Assembly: GCA_003131705.1 (NCBI GenBank)
Contig: PKUY01000355.1
Span: forward strand, 5,155-13,165
Direction: 5' to 3'
Source of the DNA: Acidobacteriota bacterium
GTDB taxonomy: Bacteria > Acidobacteriota > Terriglobia > Acidiferrales > UBA7541
Length of the DNA stretch: 8,011 nt
Shown: piece after piece, positions 1-5,405 of the stretch
Position numbering within the stretch: position 1 is the first letter of the stretch
Layout: each line of letters opens with the position of its first letter
Translations under genes and position numbers: made by a program
The notes under the pieces: model-generated
Seen by the model: only the letters and a program-made list of their open reading frames with translations
Databases searched by the model: none
Told to the model about the DNA's origin: nothing

Positions 1-104
1 TCTTCATCGAAAACGGCCGCTTTCATGGCAGGCAGATCATTTCTGCGATGACTGGCAAGGGACGACTCGCCGAGGCGCCTCCGGTGGCGCCGCCAGGCGA
101 ATGA
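1..104 (+). CDS. 3' end of an unidentified gene
   Basis: An open frame enters from the left edge and stops at the TGA at 102-104. It encodes about 33 residues beginning FIENGRFHGRQII and ending in a Pro/Ala-rich tail (APPVAPPGE). The tail is hydrophilic, so it does not look like the membrane-embedded end of NuoH, which often precedes nuoI. I do not recognise the family. The next gene, nuoI, is on the same strand 143 bases away, so this could belong to a respiratory gene cluster, but that is only position-based inference. The codon choice looks coding, and the Pro-rich ending is typical of a protein C-terminus. Confidence 0.5.
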   Translation, partial: FIENGRFHGRQIISAMTGKGRLAEAPPVAPPGE

Positions 105-130
105 TGGGCCGCGTGACCGCGGTTCGTCAG

Positions 131-150
131 GGCACGACTTTAGTCGTGCC
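131..150. repeat. Perfect hairpin repeat (REP-like)
   Basis: ggcacgact (131-139) and agtcgtgcc (142-150) form a perfect 9-bp inverted repeat around two T bases. It lies between the upstream gene and nuoI. No U-tract follows, so it is not a classical intrinsic terminator. The form resembles short palindromic intergenic repeats that I associate with Terriglobia genomes. That association is from memory and not verified here. Confidence 0.6.
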
Positions 151-165
151 GCACTCGTCGGGGTC

Positions 166-195
166 CTGGACCGCCTTTAGCCGCTGAGGGTCCAG
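166..195. repeat. Second intergenic hairpin repeat
   Basis: ctggacc (166-172) pairs with ggtccag (189-195), a perfect 7-bp stem enclosing a 16-base loop. On the minus strand the loop reads ctcagcggctaaaggc. It lies 16 bases after the 131-150 hairpin. Together they look like a tandem pair of intergenic palindromic repeats. Either could also affect the 5' end of a nuoI read-through transcript. Confidence 0.5.
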
Positions 196-247
196 CCACA
201 AAATGCCAGCGGCGCGTAATTGAAAACTTTGCTAAAGTGAGTGTCCC

Positions 248-712
248 ATGGCATCGATCGTACGGGAAGTCGGCGAAACATTTCTGACCCTCTATAAGGG
301 CTTCAGCGTCACTTTCCGAACCATGTTTCGCAAGACCACGACGGAAAGCTTCCCGGAGACCCCGCCCTCGGTTCAGCCGCGCTATCGCGGAATTCACGTT
401 CTCCAGCGCGACGAAAACGGACTCGAAAAGTGCGTGGGCTGTTTCTTGTGCTCTGCGGCGTGCCCTGCGAATTGTATCTACATCGAAGCCGCCGAGAACA
501 CGGAATCGCAGCGAATTTCCGCCGGCGAGCGCTACGCCGCCGTCTATAACATCGATTATTCTCGCTGTATCTTTTGCGGCTACTGCGTCGAGGCTTGTCC
601 CACCGACGCCATTACTCACGGACACAGCATCGAGCTCGCTCCCTACGATATCAACGCACTCATCTATCGCAAGGAACAGCTCCTCGAGCCCTGGCCCCCG
701 CGCACTTCCTGA
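248..712 (+). CDS. nuoI: NADH-quinone oxidoreductase subunit I (complex I ferredoxin-type subunit)
   Basis: This is the peripheral-arm subunit of respiratory complex I that carries clusters N6a and N6b and passes electrons toward the quinone site. The 154-residue product has two ferredoxin motifs: C62-x2-C65-x2-C68-x3-C72-P and C107-x2-C110-x2-C113-x3-C117-P. The N-terminal stretch (residues 10-30, TFLTLYKGFSVTFRTMF) is the usual amphipathic NuoI anchor, and the tail LIYRKEQLLEP is also typical of the family. The length is normal. The ATG at 248 follows aagtgag at a six-base distance, a modest Shine-Dalgarno. Nothing resembling nuoJ or nuoK follows within at least 250 bases, so nuoI ends its cluster here or stands alone. 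The family call is secure; the partner complex cannot be judged from this window. Confidence 0.95.
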   Translation: MASIVREVGETFLTLYKGFSVTFRTMFRKTTTESFPETPPSVQPRYRGIHVLQRDENGLEKCVGCFLCSAACPANCIYIEAAENTESQRISAGERYAAVYNIDYSRCIFCGYCVEACPTDAITHGHSIELAPYDINALIYRKEQLLEPWPPRTS

Positions 713-963
713 TCCCCCCGGGGTTTTTCAACTCCCCGACCGATCCGATTTCTCCGGAATAAATCCGCCGTCAGCAGCGTGACCGCCTTCTGTGCAGTCA
801 GTCGAATCTCTGCGGCCACCCGATTCCACCGGACTCAACCGAATCAAAGGTCGTTTCTCTGTACGTTTCGAGGTTGCCCAGCGAACGCCCCGCGCGCGAA
901 TCCCTCGTGAGTCGGTCTTCGTTCGGTTGCCTGTAGCTGGGGTTGTTATTGCTGACTTAGCAC
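713..963. other. Intergenic stretch without a recognisable gene
   Basis: After the nuoI stop there is a cccc-gggg palindrome followed by five T bases (716-727). Its stem has no loop room, so it is a poor terminator. The rest shows no recognisable domain, RNA or repeat. One frame stays open from 792 to 1157, but it has no ribosome binding site and no protein-like pattern, and I treat it as chance. Confidence 0.4.
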
Positions 964-1206
964 ATGGCCTCTCGCGACGATGGAACTTTCGATTACTGGT
1001 ATCAGGAAGTGAAGCGTGCCGTCGGAGCGAAATTGTCGCGCACGAACCTGTTTCCGCCGTCGAGGTATTTTCAGGCGCGCACAGCGTCGGCGGTGGAATC
1101 TGTCACGCGCACGCGAACAGGATCGGCGTCAAGAAGAGCGGCCCTTGCGCGAGTTGACGAAAAGATCGCGAATCAGAGGAATACCCATCGTCAGCGGAAT
1201 CATTAG
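964..1206 (+). CDS. Doubtful small hypothetical gene
   Basis: The first 40 codons (starting MASRDDGTFDYWYQEVKRAV) look protein-like, with balanced acidic, basic and aromatic residues and a fairly GC-rich third position. After about residue 42 the product becomes Arg/Thr/Ser-rich, as expected for a chance frame, and the last 78 bases overlap the convergent zinc-ribbon gene. No Shine-Dalgarno is visible before the ATG. It could be a short real gene, the 5' end of a frameshifted gene, or noise. I do not recognise the family. Confidence 0.2.
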   Translation: MASRDDGTFDYWYQEVKRAVGAKLSRTNLFPPSRYFQARTASAVESVTRTRTGSASRRAALARVDEKIANQRNTHRQRNH

Positions 1207-1446
1207 AAGATTTTTCAACATGGACGAGCGCTGTTCGATCCGCTCGTGAACCAGGTCGGCTTCCGCCTTTTTCGCGGCGACCACTGCGCCGATGTATTTC
1301 AGGAAATCGACGCCGCACTTTTCGCACTTACCCCCTTGCCGCTGTTCGTGTTTGCATGAAGGGCACTCAAAACGCAGGGTTGCATGGCAGCGCCGGCAGA
1401 ATCGCGCGGTATCGCCTGCCTCCGAGCCGCACTTGGGGCAGTTCAT
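1129..1446 (-). CDS. Double zinc-ribbon protein
   Basis: A 105-residue protein of unknown role with two zinc ribbons: C3-x2-C6 with C17-x2-C20, and C28-x2-C31 with C41-x2-C44. Each set of four Cys should hold one zinc ion. The middle part (55-75) is a charged, probably helical linker. Residues 76-97 are mostly hydrophobic (MLKNLLMIPLTMGIPLIRDL), which could be a membrane-associated or amphipathic helix. The ATG at 1446 has only a weak purine stretch (agag) before it, and a tagaat box lies so close that a very short leader is possible. It is 225 bases downstream of the PilZ-receiver gene on the same strand. Such ribbons mediate protein or nucleic-acid contacts, and nothing here narrows the role further. 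Confidence 0.85.
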   Translation of the reverse strand: MNCPKCGSEAGDTARFCRRCHATLRFECPSCKHEQRQGGKCEKCGVDFLKYIGAVVAAKKAEADLVHERIEQRSSMLKNLLMIPLTMGIPLIRDLFVNSRKGRSS

Positions 1447-1598
1447 AAGCTCTATTCTACCGGCGATCTCGGTCGATTTCGCCGCCGCGCGAGCGGGGTG
1501 CGCTCACTGGGTTACCTGGTCTGGCGGTCAGGTGATGATCCGAAGAGAATGGGCGCAACCGGCGAGATCTCGACGCGCTCCGCCGCGTGCCCGTTGTG

Positions 1599-1620
1599 CT
1601 AAGACGGCGGCCCGCCTTAG
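1599..1620. repeat. Imperfect hairpin between the zinc-ribbon and PilZ genes
   Basis: ctaag (1599-1603) pairs with cttag (1616-1620). After an A/C mismatch, cgg pairs with ccg around a four-base loop. On the plus strand it is followed by tttt, but no plus-strand gene leads into it. It may be an intergenic repeat or part of the transcript end of the PilZ-receiver gene on the minus strand. Confidence 0.3.
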
Positions 1621-1641
1621 TTTTGTTCAGGATGAAAGGCT

Positions 1642-1672
1642 GCCGCCGCAAAACCGCGCGCCCTTCGGCGGC
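1642..1672 (-). terminator. Possible weak terminator or REP hairpin at the end of the PilZ-receiver gene
   Basis: gccgccg (1642-1648) pairs perfectly with cggcggc (1666-1672) around a 17-base loop. The stem starts inside the TAG stop of the minus-strand gene. No U-run follows directly on that strand, so termination strength is doubtful. It may instead be an intergenic palindromic element. Confidence 0.3.
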
Positions 1673-2691
1673 TAAAAGATCGAGCGCAGCCGGCGTCGGA
1701 CCGAATTGCTGATTGCGGCATTTTTCGGTCCCTTTGAGCACGTTCGACGCTTGAGGTCGGCCGGCCGCGGCGGCGCAGTCTGCTCTTTGGCTTGCTGCGT
1801 GGGTGCCAACAATCGCACCACGTGCCCGAGACGCTCCTGCCGGTATGGTTTTGCCATGCAGACGACTGCGCCCAGCGAATGCGCGTTCGCGTAATCGCTT
1901 GGGTACGCGGAACTCGTCAGCAGCACCACGGGAATGGTTTGCAGACGCGGCGTTGTCTTCACGTGCGCGCAGAGTTCGTAGCCCGGCAAATCTTCACCTT
2001 CGATTTCGGCGATGAGCAGCGCGGGCGTGAACATCTTCAAAACGTCATGCGCCTCACCGGCCGTGCCGACCGCGATCACTTCGTAGCCTTCGTTGCCCAG
2101 GTAAGTTTTCAAGGACTCGCGGATCATGGACTCCGCGTCCACAACCAGGACGAGCGGCTTCTTGGTGTCTGTCTTCGTGTCGGCCTGGGGCGAGCTCGCA
2201 CTTGGCGCCTGCGCTTCGATCAGCTTGCGGCCGCTCGAGTCGATCAGATCCTCGCCAACTCCGACGCCCAGCGCGACGGCCACTGAGCGGCGGCCGTCCG
2301 CCATTTCGCTAACGCGCGCCACGCGGCCCAACTGCTCGGCCTGCGCGGAACCGCCCACATTGGTGTAGGGAAACGTGACTGCAACTTCCATGCCCTGCAC
2401 GAATGTGCACTGCGAGCTGACGAAAAGCACTCCGCTGCGGGAGACGTCCAGCGTGGTCGAGATTTCGTCGGGATCGCCGTCGGTCACATCGAGGCTGCGA
2501 ACGCGCACGGGAGCCGAGATCATCGCTCGGCGACGGCTGCGGCGTTCACCGCGGGAAGGGTTTGATGTGGAGCTGCACGCTGCATATGGAACCGCTTTTG
2601 GGGAGGCATTCTCGCGGACTGGCTCCGATCCTTGCGGCGTATTGCCGCCCTGATTCTCTTCGTGCGCCGAATATTCGAACGTGTCACTCAT
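1672..2691 (-). CDS. PilZ domain-receiver domain fusion protein with degenerate phosphorylation site
   Basis: A 339-residue cytoplasmic protein. Residues 1-45 are a polar, probably disordered leader. A PilZ domain spans about 47-150, with Arg-rich RxxxR pairs (R47/R51, R51/R55) and D82-x-S84-x2-G87, the two motifs that bind cyclic di-GMP in this family. A Ser/Thr/Lys linker (160-178) leads to a CheY-like receiver at about 179-296. In the receiver the usual phospho-Asp position is Glu (E229, in LLIAEIEGED) and the acidic pair is reduced to D185-A186-E187. T259 and K281 (AKPY) are kept. A Glu there may mimic the phosphorylated state, so the domain probably works without phosphotransfer. A basic tail ends in RRRLRSIF. 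The ATG at 2691 has gaggg ten bases upstream. No output domain is present, so I infer an adaptor that reads c-di-GMP. Confidence 0.88.
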   Translation of the reverse strand: MSDTFEYSAHEENQGGNTPQGSEPVRENASPKAVPYAACSSTSNPSRGERRSRRRAMISAPVRVRSLDVTDGDPDEISTTLDVSRSGVLFVSSQCTFVQGMEVAVTFPYTNVGGSAQAEQLGRVARVSEMADGRRSVAVALGVGVGEDLIDSSGRKLIEAQAPSASSPQADTKTDTKKPLVLVVDAESMIRESLKTYLGNEGYEVIAVGTAGEAHDVLKMFTPALLIAEIEGEDLPGYELCAHVKTTPRLQTIPVVLLTSSAYPSDYANAHSLGAVVCMAKPYRQERLGHVVRLLAPTQQAKEQTAPPRPADLKRRTCSKGPKNAAISNSVRRRLRSIF

Positions 2692-3009
2692 TCTCGTTGG
2701 CCCTCATTTTCGGAGATAGCTATCCGAGGACTGAGGATAGCGGACAAGCCGTGCGCGCGCAGTAGGGGAAAAGTCACATTCGAGCAGTACTGCTGTTGCC
2801 CCCTCCGACGGTACTTCCGTACTATGCGGGGACTAGCCGAATCGAAAGGCATTCGCATATCATCCCATCTGATTCACCGAGCACGTGTTTTCGGTTGCTG
2901 GAAACGACGGGCTGATGTGCCACAATTGTTGCGCTGGTAGGCTGATGCAGCGCTGATCTGAACGCTCGACTGCGCGCTGATCTGGCCAGGTGATCTGGAT
3001 AGGGAACTG
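2692..3009. promoter_or_regulatory. Divergent regulatory region between the PilZ-receiver and monooxygenase genes
   Basis: No gene is visible in these 318 bases. Both flanking genes are transcribed away from it, so it should hold two promoters, though I see no convincing -35/-10 pair. It contains a perfect 12-base palindrome, agcagtactgct (2783-2794), and a gtac-ttcc-gtac inverted repeat (2811-2822). The word gtact therefore occurs at 2787, 2811 and 2819. Nearer the monooxygenase start are several copies of gctgat, including two exact copies of cgctgatctg (2951-2960 and 2975-2984). Confidence 0.45.
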
Positions 3010-4071
3010 ATGCCTGCCGAGAAGTCGTACCGTTTGTCGGTGCTGGATGTTTCGCCTGTGCCGTCCGGCTCGTCGAGCTCGGACGCGCTGCGCAATACCC
3101 TCGACTTGGCCCAGCTCGCCGACAGGCTCGGCTACACGCGATACTGGCTGGCCGAGCATCACAACACGCCGCTCATTGCCAGCTCGGCGCCCGAGATCAT
3201 GATCGGGCACGTCGCCTCGATCACGAAACGCATACGCGTAGGCTCGGGCGGCATTATGCTGCCTAATCACACGCCTCTCAAAGTCGCGGAGACATTTCGC
3301 GTGCTCGAAGCGCTTTATCCTGGCCGCGTGGACCTCGGCTTGGGACGCGCTCCGGGCACCGATTCACTGACCGCTCTGGCGCTGCGGCGCTCGCGCGAGG
3401 CTGTCAGCGGCGATGATTTTCCGGCGCGCCTCGACGAACTTCTCGCGTTTCTCGGCGCAGGCTTCCCGGATAATCATCCGCTTCAGAGAATCCGCGCCAT
3501 GCCTGACGATGTCCCCATGCCCGATATTTGGCTGCTGGGATCAAGCGATTTTTCGGCCATCCTTTCCGCGCAGCTCGGGCTTCGTTTTGCGTTTGCGCAC
3601 CATATCCAGCCGGCGCCCGCGATTGCGGCTTTGCGTCTATATCGCGAATATTTCCAGCCGTCTGAATATCTCGACAAGCCGGAAGCTCTCATTGGCGTGT
3701 CGGTGGTCTGCGCGGAAACGGACGAGCGCGCCGCGTATCTCGCCCGTCCGCTCGAGCTGACCCTGCTGCGTTTCCGCACCGGAAAAATGGGAAAATTCCC
3801 GAGCGTCCAGGAAGCGATCGACTATCCGTACTCCCCCGAAGAGCGCGCCATCATCGAAATGAATCGCGAACGATCCTTCGTCGGCTCGCCCGCCACCGTG
3901 CACCGGCAGCTCACGCGCCTCGCCGATCAGGCCGGCGTGGACGAAATCATGATCACCACCATGACGCACGATCACGCCGATCGCCGTCGCTCCTACGAAA
4001 TGCTGGCGGAAGCCTTCGCCCTCGCCGCCGCTCGCGACACCAGCCGCCCCGCCGAAGTATTGCCTTCGTAG
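3010..4071 (+). CDS. LLM-class flavin-dependent oxidoreductase (bacterial luciferase-like)
   Basis: A 353-residue single-domain TIM-barrel protein of the luciferase-like monooxygenase superfamily. These enzymes use reduced FMN and O2 (some use F420) to oxidise a small organic substrate. Recognisable family stretches in order are [10 protein letters not shown] (45-54), [11 protein letters not shown] (59-69), [19 protein letters not shown] (76-94), [16 protein letters not shown] (103-118), WLLGSS (174-179) and VGSPATV (291-297). The order and spacing match the YhbW-like group, whose substrates are mostly unknown. The length is normal. The ATG at 3010 has aggga five bases upstream, which fixes the start. 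It appears monocistronic: the upstream neighbour is divergent and an IS remnant lies downstream. The superfamily is certain and the substrate cannot be named. Confidence 0.93.
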   Translation: MPAEKSYRLSVLDVSPVPSGSSSSDALRNTLDLAQLADRLGYTRYWLAEHHNTPLIASSAPEIMIGHVASITKRIRVGSGGIMLPNHTPLKVAETFRVLEALYPGRVDLGLGRAPGTDSLTALALRRSREAVSGDDFPARLDELLAFLGAGFPDNHPLQRIRAMPDDVPMPDIWLLGSSDFSAILSAQLGLRFAFAHHIQPAPAIAALRLYREYFQPSEYLDKPEALIGVSVVCAETDERAAYLARPLELTLLRFRTGKMGKFPSVQEAIDYPYSPEERAIIEMNRERSFVGSPATVHRQLTRLADQAGVDEIMITTMTHDHADRRRSYEMLAEAFALAAARDTSRPAEVLPS

Positions 4072-4135
4072 CGGGCCATGACATCCTTGTACGGGCACTT
4101 TAGGGGCGTCTTTTGCCGCGTGCAAATCCGAGGAA

Positions 4136-4160
4136 AGCGCCGGCCCTGAGGGCCGCCGCT
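4136..4160. repeat. Intergenic hairpin after the monooxygenase gene
   Basis: cggccc (4141-4146) and gggccg (4150-4155) form a 6-bp stem with a tga loop. After one C/C mismatch the stem extends by agcg/cgct (4136-4139 with 4157-4160). No T-run follows on the plus strand. It may be a REP-like element or a weak transcript end for the monooxygenase gene. Confidence 0.35.
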
Positions 4161-4190
4161 AGGAAACCACCGTCCTCGCCGCCGTTGAGC

Positions 4191-4206
4191 CGGCCCCACT
4201 ACGGCC
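4191..4206. repeat. Left copy of the 16-bp target site duplication
   Basis: cggccccactacggcc directly abuts the left tip (tgtc) of the IS remnant. An identical copy abuts the right tip at 4596-4611. Confidence 0.85.
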
Positions 4207-4595
4207 TGTCAACGCAAAGTAGAAATGTCCGGTTTTCTGCCATATTGAAATGTCCGCCATGGGTGGTTGGGGGGAGCCTTCTTTTGTGGTTTAGATACTC
4301 TGTGCGCGGGCAGGCCTGGAGGCCGTAGGCCGGAAGGACTTGCCGCGCGCGGCTCGGGTTCCGGACAGTGTCGATCGCTCCATCTCCGCGCTCGCCAATG
4401 CGGATCAGCATCCGCCGCACCTGGCGGTCGCTTAGTTTCAGCCGTCGCGCCGCTTCGACTTGCGTCAAATGCTCTTGCTTGACCTCATGCAACACTTTCA
4501 ACCGATCCCGCTCTCGTTGGCTCAACGCTATGCGCTCCGTTTCCATCGGCCCCTCCGCCACCTATGAAACCGGACATTCTCACTTTGCAGCGACA
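4207..4595. mobile_element. 389-bp internally deleted ISNCY/IS1202-type insertion sequence
   Basis: Both tips start tgtc and form an imperfect terminal inverted repeat of 29 bp with 23 matches (4207-4235 and 4567-4595). Each tip carries gcaaagt and aatgtccggttt. A perfect 16-bp direct repeat flanks the element, the footprint of its insertion. The sub-terminal word gaaatgtccg occurs twice near the left tip (4222 and 4247), perhaps transposase-binding repeats. Inside remain the N-terminal helix-turn-helix of the transposase and a C-terminal remnant in another frame, and the catalytic middle is missing. The IS1202 group is known for long duplications, one subgroup making about 15-18 bp, which fits. 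The element cannot move by itself but could be mobilised by a full-length relative. Confidence 0.85.
4209..4546 (-). pseudogene. Truncated ISNCY/IS1202-type transposase
   Basis: The ATG at 4546 follows ggagggg and begins METERIALSQRERDRLKVLH. It continues with a helix-turn-helix (LTQVEAARRLKLSDRQVRRML) and ends recognisably at GERGDGAI near 4373. This is the N-terminal DNA-binding part of ISNCY-type transposases, which are normally around 400 residues or more. After 4373 the frame is unrelated. In a shifted frame, roughly 4300 to 4209, the product reads KKAPPNHPWRTF, which resembles the Pro-rich end of such transposases and stops at the TCA (4209-4211) near the IS tip. The deletion therefore removed the whole DDE catalytic core and changed frame. 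A GTG at 4561 would add five residues but has no ribosome binding site. Confidence 0.8.
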
Positions 4596-4611
4596 CGGCC
4601 CCACTACGGCC
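4596..4611. repeat. Right copy of the 16-bp target site duplication
   Basis: cggccccactacggcc is identical to 4191-4206. It directly follows the right tip (gaca) of the IS remnant and directly precedes the candidate -35 box of the cold-shock gene. Confidence 0.85.
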
Positions 4612-4639
4612 TTGCGCCGCAGGCCGGATTCGTGATAAT
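4612..4639 (+). promoter_or_regulatory. Candidate promoter of the cold-shock gene
   Basis: A weak -35, ttgcgc (4612-4617, three of six consensus bases), is followed after 16 bases by a good -10, gataat (4634-4639, five of six). A start near 4646 would give a leader of about 156 nt before the GTG at 4802, a length like that of the enterobacterial cspA leader. The -35 begins at the first base after the right target duplication. Confidence 0.45.
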
Positions 4640-4691
4640 ATTCTTTTGCGTTTGTTGCTCTTGTGTCCTTTTTGACGCGCTCAACAATGCT

Positions 4692-4721
4692 GCCGGGCAA
4701 CTGCCCGTCGGCTTTTTTTTT
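4692..4721 (+). terminator. Intrinsic-terminator-like hairpin inside the cold-shock leader
   Basis: cgggc (4694-4698) and gcccg (4703-4707) form a stem with loop aact. Alternatively gccg (4692-4695) pairs with cggc (4709-4712) and ggc with gcc, leaving a three-base bulge. Nine T bases follow at 4713-4721. This is a classical intrinsic terminator shape. It lies between the best promoter and the cold-shock ORF, so it either attenuates that gene or ends a short leader RNA of about 75 nt. Confidence 0.65.
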
Positions 4722-4759
4722 GTGACGGCAGGACGAACCAAAGCGCAAACAGCTTTCTA

Positions 4760-4776
4760 GGCGGCTATCAGCCGTC
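4760..4776 (+). promoter_or_regulatory. Hairpin just upstream of the cold-shock Shine-Dalgarno
   Basis: cggct (4762-4766) pairs with agccg (4770-4774) around an atc loop, extended by a G-U and a G-C pair. It ends 13 bases before the aggag at 4790-4794. The 3' arm gccgtc (4771-4776) is also exactly complementary to gacggc at 4724-4729, so two exclusive folds are possible. Confidence 0.45.
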
Positions 4777-4801
4777 CTATGAATAAATTAGGAGCACCAC
4801 C

Positions 4802-5008
4802 GTGGCTACAGAACAAGGTACAGTGAAGTGGTTTAACGCATCAAAGGGATACGGGTTCATTCAGCGCCAGTCCGGCGAAGATGTTTTCGTGCATTTCTCG
4901 GCCATCCAGGGCGAGGGATACAAGAGCCTCAACGAAGGACAAGCCGTCGAATTCGAAGTCACGCAAGGCCCGAAGGGTTTGCAGGCCGAGCGCGTCACCG
5001 GCCTATAA
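4802..5008 (+). CDS. Cold-shock protein (CspA family RNA chaperone)
   Basis: A 68-residue single cold-shock domain. It binds single-stranded RNA and DNA in the cytoplasm, melts RNA structure and can act as a transcription antiterminator in this family. RNP1 is KGYGFI (15-20) and RNP2 is VFVHF (28-32). W10, F11, F19, F29, H31 and F32 supply the nucleic-acid-binding face. The length and fold order are standard. The start is GTG at 4802, supported by aggag seven bases upstream. The long structured leader points to post-transcriptional control. A Tudor-like gene follows 67 bases downstream on the same strand, also with a GTG start, so the two are probably co-transcribed. The name is at family level only, since genomes usually carry several paralogs. 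Confidence 0.95.
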   Translation: MATEQGTVKWFNASKGYGFIQRQSGEDVFVHFSAIQGEGYKSLNEGQAVEFEVTQGPKGLQAERVTGL

Positions 5009-5075
5009 ACATCGCAGGTCTCTAAAACAATTACCCACGCGGCACCGCCGTTTTGTCCATCCTAGGGAGGGCACT

Positions 5076-5288
5076 GTGCAAATCTTGTCTGAAGGTCAAA
5101 CCGTTCGCCACGGTCAATATGGCCTTGGTACGGTCACAGATTCGAACACGGAGCGAACGACCATTGAGTTCGACGACCATGGCGTGAAGAAATTTGTCAC
5201 GTCCATTTGGAGTGCCGAACTGGTCGGAGAGCCCCCTGCGGACCGGCCGGTGCGCCGCCGCGGTCGCCGCAAGACCGTAAAAAAGTAA
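5076..5288 (+). CDS. Small Tudor-like (DUF3553/UvrD C-terminal-like) protein with basic tail
   Basis: A 70-residue protein starting at GTG 5076, five bases after the strong Shine-Dalgarno gggagg (5065-5070). The core reads GQTVRHGQYGLGTVTD (7-22), then an acidic beta segment (TTIEFDDHGVKKFV) and a final AEL. This pattern of 'V-H-x-x-x-G-x-G-T-V', 'V-x-F-D', 'G-x-K' and 'A-x-L' is that of the SH3/Tudor-like domain at the C-terminus of UvrD/PcrA helicases and of DUF3553 proteins; in PcrA that domain contacts RNA polymerase. The last 15 residues (RPVRRRGRRKTVKK) are strongly basic and suggest nucleic-acid contact. It is paired with the cold-shock gene. A role in transcription or RNA handling is inferred; the exact function is unknown. 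Confidence 0.8.
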   Translation: MQILSEGQTVRHGQYGLGTVTDSNTERTTIEFDDHGVKKFVTSIWSAELVGEPPADRPVRRRGRRKTVKK

Positions 5289-5302
5289 TTGGACGCCGCG
5301 AG

Positions 5303-5330
5303 ATGACGACCCGATCACACGGGTCGTCAT
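5303..5330. terminator. Strong hairpin, probable bidirectional transcript end
   Basis: atgacgacccg (5303-5313) and cgggtcgtcat (5320-5330) form a perfect 11-bp stem around atcaca. It starts 15 bases after the Tudor-like gene's stop, and the neighbouring PAS fragment runs toward it from the other side. Only two T bases follow, so termination may need a factor, or the hairpin may mainly stabilise the mRNA 3' end. Confidence 0.6.
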
Positions 5331-5405
5331 TTCCGGTGTACGAAGTCCGCTAGTCCCGTCGAATTCCGCACGCAAATTTCCCGCGAAGAACTGCTGGAGC
5401 AGCCG

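Noticed and set aside
140..625. Long minus-strand frame of 161 codons opposite nuoI
   Set aside because: It is the antisense shadow of nuoI, which has both ferredoxin motifs intact. The antisense product has no recognisable pattern.
710..730. Terminator directly after nuoI (ccccccgggg then ttttt)
   Set aside because: The palindrome leaves no loop, and alternative pairings give at most five base pairs.
1792..2286. Plus-strand frame of 164 codons
   Set aside because: It lies fully opposite the PilZ-receiver gene and is an Arg/His-rich chance translation.
2860..3270. Minus-strand frame of 136 codons crossing the divergent region
   Set aside because: Most of it is antisense to the monooxygenase N-terminus. 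It has no ribosome binding site and no family pattern.
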